Shown piece after piece: positions 63,342-64,000 of a stretch of DNA of 64,000 nucleotides (positions within the stretch are counted from its first letter, which is position 1; each line of letters opens with the position of its first letter). This DNA comes from Seriola aureovittata (lineage: Eukaryota; Chordata; Actinopteri; Carangiformes; Carangidae). The notes beneath the pieces were generated by a model. The model saw only the letters and a program-made list of their open reading frames with translations, was not told the origin of the DNA and ran no database searches. The stretch is taken from assembly GCF_021018895.1 (NCBI RefSeq), contig NC_079374.1, positions 7,591,712 through 7,655,711 on the forward strand, in the 5' to 3' direction. A program made the position numbers and the translations under genes.

Positions 63342-64000
63342 TTCTCAGCTGTCAGTAGCCTCTGTTGTACCTCTCTCTGTATTTACAGTCAACTCACCTG
63401 TCCATGTTGTCAGGAGGCGTCAGGTTAAAGGATCATTTCACAGTTTCCTTGAGCCAGAACTGAATCTATGACTTAACGAGTGCTCCACTGATTTAGCACT
63501 GCTCTCCTCAGAGACGAGGAGCGGGCTGCAGAGGTCTGGTAAGATCCCTTCTCTCTAGCTTCACACCACGGACGGATCATGAGATGATGAGCTCCTGGGC
63601 ACAAACATATTAAAGACAAGACACAAGAGACACAGATTCAGAGACACAAAACAATTACTGTGTCTCTTTGCGGCCACTTTGTCTCATATTGTGGTCGCTG
63701 TGCATCTGTCTGTGGTCATTTTCAGTGTCTGTGGTTATTTTCTAATCTCTGCGTGACTTTTTGAGTCTCACTGAGGTCACTTTGTCTCATATTGCGGTCA
63801 CTCTGAGTCTCATTTGTGTTGTTAGCACACCTCAGGGTGCATTATCAGTGGCTCACAGATTCTTCAGTACCAGAGTTCAGACGGACAGACAGGTATCATG
63901 TCAGAGAGCTGAGGCATTTCACACTGCTGCTCTGAGAGATACGTCTGCCTGTCTGCCTGAAGCTCAGCAGACTGACTGGTGCCCACTTTCCAACCAACAA
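62971..64000. other. Upstream of znf385; microsatellites and short repeats, no gene seen
   Basis: (TG)26 at 63,117-63,172, (CA)42 at 63,255-63,339, and a patch of the ~21-bp tttgtctcatattgtggtcg repeat at about 63,600-63,810. No open frame with recognisable homology on either strand. Confidence 0.6.

Overview
The window looks like nuclear DNA of a spiny-rayed (percomorph-type) teleost fish. The genes are vertebrate and intron-rich, (CA/TG)n microsatellites are extremely dense, and the sequence between exons is filled with dispersed families I know from percomorph genomes: Tc1/mariner relics, a tRNA-headed SINE, L2-like LINE tails and the 'gctagc / ttagcttagcttagcat' repeats. There is no bacterial, phage, CRISPR or operon structure. 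Most long open frames are artefacts of CA/TG or GA/CT repeats. I assembled exons by reading the minus strand, checking GT/AG boundaries and codon phase.

Layout. (1) About 1-3395, minus strand: the first five coding exons (about 285 aa) of an OCTN-type organic cation/carnitine transporter of the SLC22 family; the rest lies beyond the left edge. (2) About 3.4-12.1 kb: intergenic DNA with degenerate GTCACATGAG-type tandem repeats, LINE tails and dispersed repeats. (3) 12,683 to about 62.9 kb, minus strand: one complete gene for a ZNF385-family protein with four U1-type zinc fingers. Ten coding exons join in phase into 1,755 nt (584 aa plus stop), preceded by a non-coding first exon at a CpG-rich promoter near 62.7-62.97 kb. 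Its large introns 1 (19 kb) and 4 (22 kb) hold most of the repeats. The ZNF385 paralogue (B or A) is not settled. (4) About 63-64 kb: upstream DNA with microsatellites and no gene I can support.

Both genes are on the minus strand, with znf385 upstream of slc22a. I see no functional link between them.

The most interesting signals are in how the ZNF385 gene is spliced. The acceptor of exon 10 is preceded on the transcript by (TG)n(TTG)4CAG with no adenine for 138 nt, so the branch point must be unusually distant; this resembles the known (TG)m(T)n arrangement at CFTR exon 9. The donor of exon 5 is formed by the first GT of a (GT)57 repeat. Other points are a start-stop ATGTGA in the presumed 5' UTR, a 1.43-kb uninterrupted polypurine/polypyrimidine tract in intron 6, and a 10-bp minisatellite that grew inside a dispersed repeat. 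I did not find a previously undescribed multigene system.
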